Of a stretch of 64,000 nt of DNA, positions 8,276 through 16,071 are shown in pieces. This DNA is from Bacillus_BD oryzisoli (GTDB lineage: Bacteria; Bacillota; Bacilli; Bacillales; Cytobacillaceae): positions 2,204,001 to 2,268,000 of the forward strand of contig NZ_CP137640.1 in NCBI RefSeq assembly GCF_036670025.1, given 5' to 3'. The notes beneath the pieces were generated by a model, which made no database searches, was not told where the DNA came from, and saw only the letters and a program-made list of their open reading frames with translations. Numbering within the stretch: position 1 is the stretch's first letter; each line of letters opens with the position of its first letter. The translations under genes were made by a program, and so were the position numbers.

Positions 8276-9925
8276 TTATCTGACTTCCTGAAAATATTTT
8301 TGCTCCTTTAAAACTGAATTGGCAATATTGGCAGCATGATTCCCAATCCGTCCTAAGTTGCTAATAAGATCAATAAAGACAATTCCGGACTGGGGACTGC
8401 ATTCTCCAGATTGTAATTGCAATACATGCTGCGTACGAAGATCTTCGATCATGTGATCAATAAGGACATTCTTTTTGATTACTTCATTGGCCAAATCCTT
8501 ATTATTTTGATCTAATGAAATCATAGCAGATTTAACAGTACCAATAGTTATTTCAAACATTTCATCCAAGTTCACTAATGCTTGGTCGGAAAAGTTCACC
8601 TTCATTGCTATGTGATATTCAGTATGTTCGATGATATTTTCAAAAAGCTCTCCGATACTTTTAATATCGCGTACTGTATTGATCAGCTTCTTTTGTTCTT
8701 CAGACTCATACTCTGATAACGAGAATAACCCAATATCAACAAGATAATTTGTAATTTTTCGATCTAAATTGCTCAACAATTCCTCAGCCTGCTTTGAATT
8801 TTTAGCGAGCTTCTCCTTCCTTGTTTTTAAAAAAAGATGTGATTCTTCAAGTCCTTTAATGGCTAAATTCCCCATAAAGATGACCTCTTCTTTTGCCTGG
8901 CCTATTGCAATAGCCGTAGATTGTTCAATTAAACGGGGATTAAGCCTTTTTGAACGATACTCCATGAGAGAATCCTTACCAGGAATCAACTTCTGAATTA
9001 AAAGGATTAGTACATTTATAAAAGGAAGAAAGAGAAGACTGCTCAAAATATTATAAATACCGTGTGCAAATGCAATAGCCATCTCAGGGCTTAAATGAAA
9101 AGCTGAGGTTAACGATAAAATAACAGCAGCAAATGGCTTCAATAGAATTAAAAAGATAATCATACCAACGACATTGACAAGTACATGAATACCCGCTGTT
9201 CTTTTAGCTGCGATCGATGCACCTATCGAAACAATAACAGCAGTAACGGTTGTTCCGATATTATCACCATATAAAATAGGTAAAGCCGCTTCAAGCGAGA
9301 TAAATGATTCTGCATAAAATCCTTGTAAAATTCCAATCGTTGCACTGGAACTATGGATCAGCATCGTGGAGATTGTACCTAATAGAACCCCCAATAATGG
9401 AGTCGAACTTAACTGTAAGGTAAGCTCCTGAAAGGCATCCAGCCTACTGACAGGCTCCATTCCCTGGTTGATCAAATCCATACCATAAAAAAGTGACCCA
9501 AGCCCAAAGAAAATTTGTCCAATATTTTTGAGCATTTGTTTTCTAAAGAAAAACAAAAGAAATGCTCCAATGGCAATAATGGGCAAAGCGTATTCTTCAA
9601 TATTGATTCCGATAATAAAAGCTGTGACGGTTGTACCAATATTGGCACCAAGGATCACCCCAATGGCCTGGCGCAAGGTCATAAAACCTGCACTTACTAG
9701 GCCGACTGTAATGACAGTCGTTGCGGTACTGCTTTGAATCATCCCCGTTACAACTATACCTGCTAAAAATCCGATTAGTGGATTTGATGTAAATCGATCA
9801 AGTATATCCTTTATTTTATTACCGGCGCATTTTTGAAGTCCCGTCCGCATGATTGTTATGCCGTATAGAAAGATCCCCAGACCCCCGAGCAATTCAAATA
9901 TCATTCGTTGAACATCTATTTCCAC
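8276..9925 (-). CDS. Na+/phosphate cotransporter family protein with C-terminal PhoU-like domain
   Basis: 549 aa. The N-terminal 310 residues hold two inverted Na_Pi_cotrans repeats. These show the paired signatures QSSTATTV with GANIGTTVTA, and SSSATIGI with GDNIGTTVTA. Residues about 345-540 form a helical PhoU-like cytoplasmic domain. Expected to couple phosphate movement to sodium at the cell membrane, with the PhoU domain as regulatory part. Starts at ATG 9925. Monocistronic on the minus strand and convergent with the MMPL gene. Confidence 0.9.
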   Translation of the reverse strand: MEIDVQRMIFELLGGLGIFLYGITIMRTGLQKCAGNKIKDILDRFTSNPLIGFLAGIVVTGMIQSSTATTVITVGLVSAGFMTLRQAIGVILGANIGTTVTAFIIGINIEEYALPIIAIGAFLLFFFRKQMLKNIGQIFFGLGSLFYGMDLINQGMEPVSRLDAFQELTLQLSSTPLLGVLLGTISTMLIHSSSATIGILQGFYAESFISLEAALPILYGDNIGTTVTAVIVSIGASIAAKRTAGIHVLVNVVGMIIFLILLKPFAAVILSLTSAFHLSPEMAIAFAHGIYNILSSLLFLPFINVLILLIQKLIPGKDSLMEYRSKRLNPRLIEQSTAIAIGQAKEEVIFMGNLAIKGLEESHLFLKTRKEKLAKNSKQAEELLSNLDRKITNYLVDIGLFSLSEYESEEQKKLINTVRDIKSIGELFENIIEHTEYHIAMKVNFSDQALVNLDEMFEITIGTVKSAMISLDQNNKDLANEVIKKNVLIDHMIEDLRTQHVLQLQSGECSPQSGIVFIDLISNLGRIGNHAANIANSVLKEQKYFQEVR

Positions 9926-10308
9926 ATTTTCAACCCCTGACTACATTGTTCGACAAAAAAATACATATCTATTAAATTATGCAGTAAAGCTTGCGGTAAA
10001 GCAATTGTAACGATAATTTTTTTTACAAATTCTTAATAATTTCTATATTTTTTTTTAATAATTAAGTGGTACTAGACCCTTTCTTATTAATAATTGAAAC
10101 AGATTAATAGGACAGCCATATATGAAATGATGATGTAACGTTTTGTTATAATTGAGGTTATTTATTCCATTTCAGTTTAAAAGTGGTTTCCAATTTTATT
10201 TGGGTTTATTTTCCACGGGAAAGGATAATAGTTTTGCAGCAAGGTTTATCCTTTCTATTAATCTATTACCAATTTTTAGCTCATGAATCATTATGTTACA
10301 ACTGATAG
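9926..10308. other. intergenic region without a recognised gene
   Basis: About 380 bp, very AT-rich, between divergent genes. It must hold both promoters; no RNA gene or ORF of note was seen. Confidence 0.5.
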
Positions 10309-10344
10309 CCTAGTAATAGACAAACAATGCAGATTACTAGGAGG
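10309..10344 (+). promoter_or_regulatory. inverted repeat covering the ribosome binding site of the wall hydrolase gene
   Basis: CCTAGTAAT (10309-10317) and ATTACTAGG (10333-10341) are perfect 9-bp arms with a 15-nt loop. The right arm contains the start of the AGGAGG ribosome site used by the next gene. In RNA the hairpin would hide that site; as DNA it could be an operator. Confidence 0.5.
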
Positions 10345-10349
10345 TATTC

Positions 10350-10961
10350 ATGAAGAAGTTTAAAAAGTTAAAAATCGCAGCATTAGCATTGGTGACAACA
10401 GTATCATTATTTACATTTCAACCGCCGGCTGAAACTGAAGCGGCAAGTACCACACACACGGTATATTCAGGAGATACTCTATGGAAAATCAGTAATCGAT
10501 ATGGTGTAGGATTAAATGCATTAAGAGAAGCAAATAACCAGTCTGGTAATATGATTTATGTTGGTCAGAAGCTGGTAATTCCACAATCTATCATTTCTGA
10601 AAGTGATAAGGATCTGCTTGCTCGTTTAGTTTCTGCTGAAGCTAAGGGTGAGCCATATGCAGGTAAAGTAGCAGTCGCAACCGTTATTCTTAACCGTTTA
10701 GACCATCCTGATTTTCCTAATACGGTAAAAGAGGTTATTTATCAAATTGATCAAGGTCATTATGCATTTACACCTGTTCAAAACGGAACAATCTATCAAC
10801 CTGCTGATGCAGAATCCAAAAAAGCAGTCTATGAAGCTCTTGCTTTTAGAGGCCAAGGAAACGGCTCCATATATTTCTATAATCCAAACACGTCTACAAG
10901 CAGTTGGATCTATTCAAGAACCACAACAGTTACAATTGGCAACCACCGATTTGCAAAGTAA
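10350..10961 (+). CDS. LysM-domain cell wall hydrolase (SleB/CwlJ catalytic family)
   Basis: Secreted 203-aa protein. Signal peptide residues 1-32 (KKFKKLK charge cluster, hydrophobic core, cut near AETEAAS). One LysM peptidoglycan-binding domain follows at about 35-77 (HTVYSGDTLWKISNRYGVGL). A Hydrolase_2 domain occupies about 85-203, with the catalytic Glu in LVSAEAKGEPYAGKVAVATV. This family includes germination lytic enzymes SleB and CwlJ, and B. subtilis YkvT has the same class of catalytic domain. Likely role is peptidoglycan cleavage at the cell surface or in the spore cortex. AGGAGG precedes the ATG and lies within an inverted repeat. Confidence 0.88.
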   Translation: MKKFKKLKIAALALVTTVSLFTFQPPAETEAASTTHTVYSGDTLWKISNRYGVGLNALREANNQSGNMIYVGQKLVIPQSIISESDKDLLARLVSAEAKGEPYAGKVAVATVILNRLDHPDFPNTVKEVIYQIDQGHYAFTPVQNGTIYQPADAESKKAVYEALAFRGQGNGSIYFYNPNTSTSSWIYSRTTTVTIGNHRFAK

Positions 10962-10968
10962 ACAATAA

Positions 10969-11007
10969 AAAAGGCTGACTCCATGAAAGGAGCCGGCCTT
11001 TTTTTTG
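10969..11007 (+). terminator. Terminator after the wall hydrolase
   Basis: AAAGGC-CTCC / GGAG-GCCTTT stem followed by eight T. Confidence 0.88.
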
Positions 11008-11154
11008 TTGTTTACTCTACAAAGCGAAAAAATTTTGATAGAATAAATGCTGGCAAAAAATTGATTGTTAAAACGAAAAGGGAGGAATCTTGAAAGGATG
11101 GACCTACCTTTTTTATTTACTACATAGATGATTATGATAATTGGAGTGAGCGCA

Positions 11155-11745
11155 GTGAGTCAAACATTCGCTAAATGGTATGATTTCTTCATGTATCCTT
11201 TGGAGCAAGGAAAATTCAAACAGATTCGTGGAGAATTACTAAAGAAAGCACATGGAAAAGTCATTGAAATCGGGGCTGGAACAGGGATTAATTTTCCTCT
11301 ATATAAGAGGGTAGAAAGCGTGACCGCCATTGAACCTAGTTCCTTTATGATTGAACGATCGAAAAAGAATCTACATGCAGCTTCTGTTCCAATCGATATC
11401 ATTCAATCGGGGGCAGAAAAATTGCCCTTTAGTGATCACACATTTGATACCGTCGTTGCAACGTTAGTATTTTGTACCATCCCTGATACAGAAAAGTCTT
11501 TACAGGAAATCAAAAGAATTTGTAAACCGAATGGAAAAATACTTCTATTTGAACATGTCAAAATGGACAATCCCTATTTGGCACGGCTGCAGAAACAATT
11601 AACCCCCTATTGGAGTAAAATTTGTGATGGCTGCCAATTAGATCGGGAAACGGTTCAGACTGTCACAGCAAATGGTTTCCATCTTATAGAATTAAAAAAG
11701 TATTATCACGGTCTTTTTGTCACTATGGAGCTGGAAATCAAATAA
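11155..11745 (+). CDS. class I SAM-dependent methyltransferase
   Basis: 196-aa Methyltransf_11-type enzyme. The SAM-binding glycine motif VIEIGAGTGIN is near residue 45, the acidic strand end VTAIEPS near 65, and a post-motif at LPFSDHTFDTVVATLVF. The C-terminal CDGCQLDRET and GFHLIELKKYYHG regions recall METTL7-like/UbiE-like small methyltransferases. Acceptor unknown. I chose GTG 11155 because GGAGTGA lies 5 nt upstream; an ATG at 11128 would add nine residues but has no ribosome site. Confidence 0.85.
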   Translation: MSQTFAKWYDFFMYPLEQGKFKQIRGELLKKAHGKVIEIGAGTGINFPLYKRVESVTAIEPSSFMIERSKKNLHAASVPIDIIQSGAEKLPFSDHTFDTVVATLVFCTIPDTEKSLQEIKRICKPNGKILLFEHVKMDNPYLARLQKQLTPYWSKICDGCQLDRETVQTVTANGFHLIELKKYYHGLFVTMELEIK

Positions 11746-11758
11746 CGGAAAAATTTTC

Positions 11759-11807
11759 AAGGAATGGTTGCATATTCATATTCCTTACTTACACAGTGTG
11801 CTATAAT
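11759..11807 (+). promoter_or_regulatory. promoter region and inverted repeat upstream of the RTP homologue
   Basis: An extended -10 element TG-C-TATAAT lies at 11799-11807. Just upstream is the inverted repeat AAGGAAT (11759-11765) / ATTCCTT (11780-11786). RTP of B. subtilis represses its own gene from Ter sites overlapping the promoter. This repeat could play that part, but it does not visibly match the B. subtilis Ter consensus. Confidence 0.4.
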
Positions 11808-11845
11808 ATATTCAGAAAAGTCAAATAGTGGACGGTGTGTGAATA

Positions 11846-12217
11846 ATGAGCAGCCGAAAAAGGGAAAGTACTGGATTTCTACTTAAACAGAGGGCGTTTT
11901 TAAAGTTATACCTCATCACCAATATTGAAAATGGTAGATGGTATGGCCTGCAGCTGTTAGATGAAATGCGAAAGGAATTTCAACCATTTGGCTTTGAACC
12001 GCAGCATTCAGAAATATACCGGGCCTTACATGATTTATTAGAAGACGGCATACTGACAAGAGGAAAAATAAAAAAAGGCGACTCCAAGTATCAAGAGGTT
12101 GCGGTTTATTCCATCAAGGACAAAGAAAAAGCAAAAACTTATAAAAAAATGGTTAAAGCTGATTTAGATCGCTCATCACAAATACTTAGAAAAGCACTGG
12201 AAGATAATTATTCATAG
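11846..12217 (+). CDS. rtp: replication terminator protein (RTP) homologue
   Basis: 123-aa winged-helix dimer-type protein, close in length and sequence to B. subtilis RTP (122 aa). Matching stretches include STGFLLKQRAFLKLYLIT, YGLQLLDEMRKEF, HSEIYRALHDLLEDGIL and LDRSSQILRKALEDN. In B. subtilis, RTP binds Ter sites to stop replication forks in a polar way at the terminus and represses its own gene. The fold also resembles PadR-like regulators, so a purely regulatory role cannot be excluded. ATG 11846 has only a weak ribosome site (GGTGTG). Followed by its own terminator. Confidence 0.82.
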   Translation: MSSRKRESTGFLLKQRAFLKLYLITNIENGRWYGLQLLDEMRKEFQPFGFEPQHSEIYRALHDLLEDGILTRGKIKKGDSKYQEVAVYSIKDKEKAKTYKKMVKADLDRSSQILRKALEDNYS

Positions 12218-12246
12218 TTATTGCAGTAATAGATTAGAGGACTTTT

Positions 12247-12276
12247 AGCCGGCAGGTTTGTACTGCCGGTTATTTT
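12247..12276 (+). terminator. Terminator after rtp
   Basis: CCGGCAG/CTGCCGG stem, 7-nt loop, then TTATTTTATTT. Confidence 0.85.
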
Positions 12277-12304
12277 ATTTACTGTCTTGTGATTCTGTCG
12301 TATT

Positions 12305-12342
12305 TTGTCTATATTTATATAGTAAAGACAAATGTCATGACA
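12305..12342 (+). promoter_or_regulatory. candidate NiaR (niacin repressor) operator upstream of niaP
   Basis: Spaced GACA/TGTC units lie just before the transporter gene: TTGTC at 12305, GACAA at 12327 and the perfect palindrome TGTCATGACA at 12333-12342. NiaR (YrxA) of Firmicutes binds TGTC/GACA-type sites upstream of NAD-biosynthesis and niacin-uptake genes. The assignment is inferred from the neighbour and the motif type. Confidence 0.5.
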
Positions 12343-12361
12343 ACATGATGGAGGCTGCAAT

Positions 12362-13561
12362 ATGACAGAAAAAACAATTTCACAGAAAAAGCTATTAGGG
12401 GTAGCAGGGGTAGGATGGATGTTCGATGCTATGGATGTTGGGATGCTATCATTTGTAATTGCTGCTTTAGCAGCCGACTGGAGTTTAACACCTGGGCAAA
12501 TGGGCATGATTGGCAGTATTAATTCAATTGGAATGGCTGTTGGAGCCTTTCTATTTGGCGTTATGTCTGACCGGATCGGGCGGAAAAATATTTTCATCAT
12601 TACATTGCTCATGTTTTCACTCGCAGGAGGTCTATCCGCATTTTCGACAACCCTTACCGTATTCCTCATTTTACGTTTCTTCGTCGGTATGGGGCTTGGC
12701 GGTGAATTACCCGTTGCATCAACGCTTGTTTCGGAAAGTGTTCCTGCTCAAGACCGCGGGCGTGTAATTGTATTACTGGAAAGTTTTTGGGCATTCGGCT
12801 GGCTGCTTTCTGCACTCATCTCATATTTTGTAATTCCATCCTACGGGTGGCAGATTGCGCTTATTATCAGCGCGATTCCAGCAATTTATGCTTTATATTT
12901 ACGTTTACAATTACCCGATTCACCGGCTTTTTCACCAAATAAGATGAAAAAGCGGACTGCTTGGCAAAATATTAAGGAAGTGTGGTCTAAGGAATATGCC
13001 CGTTCTACCTTGGTATTATGGGTACTTTGGTTTACAGTTGTCTTTTCATACTATGGTATGTTCCTATGGCTTCCAAGTGTGATGGTAATGAAAGGCTTTA
13101 GTATGATCCAAAGCTTTGAATACGTACTGATTATGACATTAGCACAGTTGCCTGGATATTATTCTGCTGCTTGGCTGATTGAACGAATGGGGCGTAAATT
13201 TGTCCTTGTTACTTATTTATTAGGGACTGCAGCATCGGCTCTTGCTTTTGGAAACGCAGAAGCGACTTGGTTATTGTTGTTATCAGGTATTCTATTGTCA
13301 TTTTTTAATCTTGGTGCTTGGGGAGCACTTTATGCTTATAGCCCTGAGCAGTATCCGGCTGTCATTCGCGGAACCGGCTCAGGTATGGCAGCGGCAGTCG
13401 GCAGAGTTGGCGGAATACTCGGGCCGCTGCTTGTAGGCTCTCTAGTCAGCGCTGAATATTCTATTTCATTTATTTTCACGCTATTTTGTATCAGTATCGT
13501 TATTGGCGTGGTAGCCGTAGCCTTCTTTGGTAGAGAAACTCGACAGCTGGAATTAACATAA
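12362..13561 (+). CDS. niaP: niacin transporter, major facilitator superfamily
   Basis: 399-aa, 12-helix MFS protein closely resembling B. subtilis NiaP (YceI). It shares LLGVAGVGWMFDAMDVGML at the N-terminus, the loop signature SDRIGRKN, GMGLGGELPVASTLVSE and FSYYGMFLWLPSV. Imports nicotinate/nicotinamide for NAD synthesis at the cell membrane. ATG 12362 follows GGAGGC. Monocistronic between two terminators, with a probable NiaR operator in its leader, so it should be shut off when niacin is plentiful. Confidence 0.9.
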   Translation: MTEKTISQKKLLGVAGVGWMFDAMDVGMLSFVIAALAADWSLTPGQMGMIGSINSIGMAVGAFLFGVMSDRIGRKNIFIITLLMFSLAGGLSAFSTTLTVFLILRFFVGMGLGGELPVASTLVSESVPAQDRGRVIVLLESFWAFGWLLSALISYFVIPSYGWQIALIISAIPAIYALYLRLQLPDSPAFSPNKMKKRTAWQNIKEVWSKEYARSTLVLWVLWFTVVFSYYGMFLWLPSVMVMKGFSMIQSFEYVLIMTLAQLPGYYSAAWLIERMGRKFVLVTYLLGTAASALAFGNAEATWLLLLSGILLSFFNLGAWGALYAYSPEQYPAVIRGTGSGMAAAVGRVGGILGPLLVGSLVSAEYSISFIFTLFCISIVIGVVAVAFFGRETRQLELT

Positions 13562-13604
13562 AAAATCGCTCAATAGGTGCTTGCCATCTATTGAGCGATT
13601 TTTT
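13561..13604. terminator. Bidirectional terminator after niaP
   Basis: Sixteen-bp stem AAAAATCGCTCAATAG with its exact complement, 11-nt loop, then T run. It also serves the minus-strand gene ending at 13610. Confidence 0.93.
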
Positions 13605-13609
13605 ATTCA

Positions 13610-13786
13610 TTATCCTTTATCTTGATTGGATGGGTCATGCGTTACAATGTCGCCAACCATATAAGCGTCACTTACTTGTTCATGAGTATCTGCTAAACCT
13701 TTTGACTCTTGATTATTTTTTTCATAATCACTTGAATCATAAATTTTGTTAACTGGTTTAAAATTATTTCCTTGATTTTTACCCAT
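13610..13786 (-). CDS. YozQ/DUF4025-like small protein
   Basis: 58 aa, hydrophilic, with no membrane segment. The stretch YDSSDYEKNNQESKGLADTH and the following EQVSDAYMVGDIV match the pattern of the YozQ (DUF4025) family of small Bacillus proteins of unknown function. I start it at ATG 13786, preceded by AAAGGAGGT at good spacing; a longer frame from 13837 has no ribosome site. Confidence 0.75.
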   Translation of the reverse strand: MGKNQGNNFKPVNKIYDSSDYEKNNQESKGLADTHEQVSDAYMVGDIVTHDPSNQDKG

Positions 13787-13958
13787 ATCCAGTACCTCCT
13801 TTATGCCTTTAGCTTTCTTCAAAATAATGAGAACCATTCCTTTGATTATAGAAAAACAAATATACGGACATTATACAAAGAGATTTGTTACAATAGACAG
13901 TATCAACACATTGCATATTCCATCAAGAAAATAGAATGATCTAAAGGCTGTGAAAAAT

Positions 13959-14726
13959 ATGTGTTTAATTTTATTTGCCTACCATGCACATCCAACCTAT
14001 AAGCTAATCGTCGCAGCGAACAGAGACGAATTTTATCAAAGACCGACTGCACCAGCACAGTATTGGGAAGACATCCCAGACATTCTCGCCGGCCGTGATT
14101 TAGAAAAAATGGGTACCTGGATGGGTGTAACGTCAAATGGACGATTCTCTGCATTAACCAACTATAGGGACCCAAGCGAGTTTTCATTGAAGAAACGTTC
14201 GCGCGGAGAATTGGTGGCAGATGCATTACAGTACAAAGGCGATTTAAATGCTTATATGGAAATGTTGGCAGACAAAAAAGACGAGTATCCCGGATATAAT
14301 TTACTAGCTGGAGAGGCCAATCAACTGTACTATTATTCGAACAAAAGTGATCATTTACAAAGACTGATGCCGGGAATTTATGGTGTAAGCAATCATTTAC
14401 TGGATACCGAATGGCCTAAGGTACAAAAGGGGAAGGCAGGCTTATCTTCCATTATTAAAGAAACAAACGACGATATGGTTGAGAAGCTTTTTACGCTGCT
14501 CCAAAACTCGGACCCCGCCCCAGAACAACTCCTGCCAAATACAGGTGTTCCACTTGAAATGGAAAGAATGCTTTCACCTTTGTTTATTAAAAGCCCTGAT
14601 TATGGGACAAGAAGCTCTACCGTAATTAGAATGACAGATGATGAGATTCTATTTCATGAGCGTATCTTTACTAACAATGAGAGGAAAGATCAGGAATTTA
14701 CGATTCATCTCAAGAATGAATACTAA
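13959..14726 (+). CDS. NRDE-family protein (TANGO2-like)
   Basis: 255 aa. Begins Met-Cys (MCLILFAYHAHP), followed by AANRDEFYQRPT, the NRDE signature that names the family. The second-residue Cys is thought to become the N-terminal nucleophile, which is why I take ATG 13959 rather than GTG 13950. Function in bacteria is unsettled; eukaryotic TANGO2 is linked to haem or lipid handling. DILAGRDLEKMGTWMG and YGTRSSTVI are conserved family blocks. The ribosome site is poor (AAAGG about 12 nt away). A 46-nt gap separates it from the SRPBCC gene, so they may be co-transcribed. Confidence 0.85.
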   Translation: MCLILFAYHAHPTYKLIVAANRDEFYQRPTAPAQYWEDIPDILAGRDLEKMGTWMGVTSNGRFSALTNYRDPSEFSLKKRSRGELVADALQYKGDLNAYMEMLADKKDEYPGYNLLAGEANQLYYYSNKSDHLQRLMPGIYGVSNHLLDTEWPKVQKGKAGLSSIIKETNDDMVEKLFTLLQNSDPAPEQLLPNTGVPLEMERMLSPLFIKSPDYGTRSSTVIRMTDDEILFHERIFTNNERKDQEFTIHLKNEY

Positions 14727-14772
14727 AATTGTATACATATCCGGAAAAACGAAGCAATAGGGGGTGCCAGCT

Positions 14773-15258
14773 TTGTTAGCTGTAATCGAAAAATCAGGGA
14801 ATGGGTATCTTGCACAGTTTGAACGCCATCTTAAACATTCAATTGAGGATGTATGGGCGTATTTAACAGAAAATGATTTATTGTGTAAATGGTTTTCCGA
14901 GCTTCATGTTGAAGAGCTCAAAAAAGGCGGGCTTATCAAATTTGATATGGGCGATGGAACTTTTGAAGAGATAACCATTCTGGATCTTGAGCATCATGCT
15001 ATATTGGAATATACATGGGGTGACGATACCGTTCGTTTTGAATTACAAAAAGAAGCCGGCGGATGCCAGTTAATTTTAAAAGAAAGCATAAAAACATTAA
15101 CAAAACACACTCCAAAAGATCTTGCAGGATGGCATGTTTGTCTTGATGTGATTCAGGCCTTGCTTGATGGCAAGACAATTGATAGCCGGGAAGAAGAATG
15201 GAAGAAGTGGTATGAACAGTATGTTAAGAATGTCGAAGTATATAATGAAATGAAATAG
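14773..15258 (+). CDS. SRPBCC (AHSA1/Aha1-like) domain protein
   Basis: 161-aa START-like fold: FERHLKHSIEDVWAYLTEND and the following LLCKWFSE are the AHSA1 opening helix, and the C-terminal helix has GWHVCLDVIQALLDG. These proteins form a hydrophobic pocket; the ligand is unknown. TTG 14773 is placed 7 nt after AGGGGGTG; GTG 14764 would overlap that site. Follows the NRDE gene closely and is closed by a perfect terminator. Confidence 0.8.
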   Translation: MLAVIEKSGNGYLAQFERHLKHSIEDVWAYLTENDLLCKWFSELHVEELKKGGLIKFDMGDGTFEEITILDLEHHAILEYTWGDDTVRFELQKEAGGCQLILKESIKTLTKHTPKDLAGWHVCLDVIQALLDGKTIDSREEEWKKWYEQYVKNVEVYNEMK

Positions 15259-15284
15259 CGGACAGAATACTGTCCGCTATTTAT
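15253..15284. terminator. Bidirectional terminator
   Basis: AAATAGCGGACAG and its exact complement with a 4-nt loop AATA. It overlaps the stop of the SRPBCC gene and also faces the sirtuin gene. Confidence 0.92.
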
Positions 15285-15316
15285 CACGTATCATTTAAAG
15301 CTAGATCACCATTAAT

Positions 15317-16033
15317 TTAATGATTTTTTTGGTCAAGCTCCACCAATAGTTCCCCAATTTTCTTATCTTGAATGACTTCGTCTGCATACATATCAAAATC
15401 AGTTTTTTCCATGTTGACAATAACTAGCTTTGCTCCGTTTTCCTTCGCAATTAAGGGAAATTGATTGGCAGGCGTAACGCTAAGAGAGGAGCCTAACACA
15501 ACAAACAGCTCTGCCTTTGTTGCTTCCTCATAAGCTGTTTGAAACGCTTTTTCCGGCAGTGATTCGCCAAATAAGACAATGGACGGGCGCAAAACCCCAC
15601 CGCAAGTACAGTAATATTCTTGATGAATGTATTCTTCACTGCTGTATTCCTTCCCGCATGACTGGCAGTGCAGCTTTTGCAAAGTACCATGTAATTCCGC
15701 AACCTGTTGACTTCCTGCTTGCTGATGAAAACCATCTACATTTTGTGTAATAATGTGTTTGACAATCTTTTGCTTTTCCCAGTCAGCCAGAATAAAGTGT
15801 CCTTTATGCGGTTTATATTCTTTTACGCCTAAGACTCTTTCACGATAAAAAGCAATAAATTCATGGACATTTTCATTTAAGGCTTTAGTACTCGCAATCT
15901 TGCTTGGATCCTTTTTCTTCCACATTCCTTGATTAGAGGAACGGAAATCAGGCAGCCCGCTTTCCGTTGACATACCAGCACCAGTAAAAACAACCGTATA
16001 ATCGGATTCCTGTAACCATTTTTTCAACATCAT
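15317..16033 (-). CDS. srtN: NAD-dependent protein deacylase (sirtuin)
   Basis: 238 aa. NAD-binding GAGMSTESGLPDFRS at about 18-32, then TQNVDGFHQQAG, the catalytic His in ELHG, and a zinc knuckle C-x2-C (HCQSCG) with a second C-x-C (YCTCGG). LRPSIVLFGE and VLGSSLSVTPAN complete the Sir2 core. Removes acyl groups from lysines using NAD+. Its B. subtilis counterpart is SrtN. Last gene of a minus-strand run after the ABC pair, 38 nt from the permease. Two adjacent ATGs follow AAGGGG; the first is used. Confidence 0.9.
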   Translation of the reverse strand: MMLKKWLQESDYTVVFTGAGMSTESGLPDFRSSNQGMWKKKDPSKIASTKALNENVHEFIAFYRERVLGVKEYKPHKGHFILADWEKQKIVKHIITQNVDGFHQQAGSQQVAELHGTLQKLHCQSCGKEYSSEEYIHQEYYCTCGGVLRPSIVLFGESLPEKAFQTAYEEATKAELFVVLGSSLSVTPANQFPLIAKENGAKLVIVNMEKTDFDMYADEVIQDKKIGELLVELDQKNH

Positions 16034-16071
16034 GATTAATTACCCCTTACCATTCTTTACTTGATTTCATT

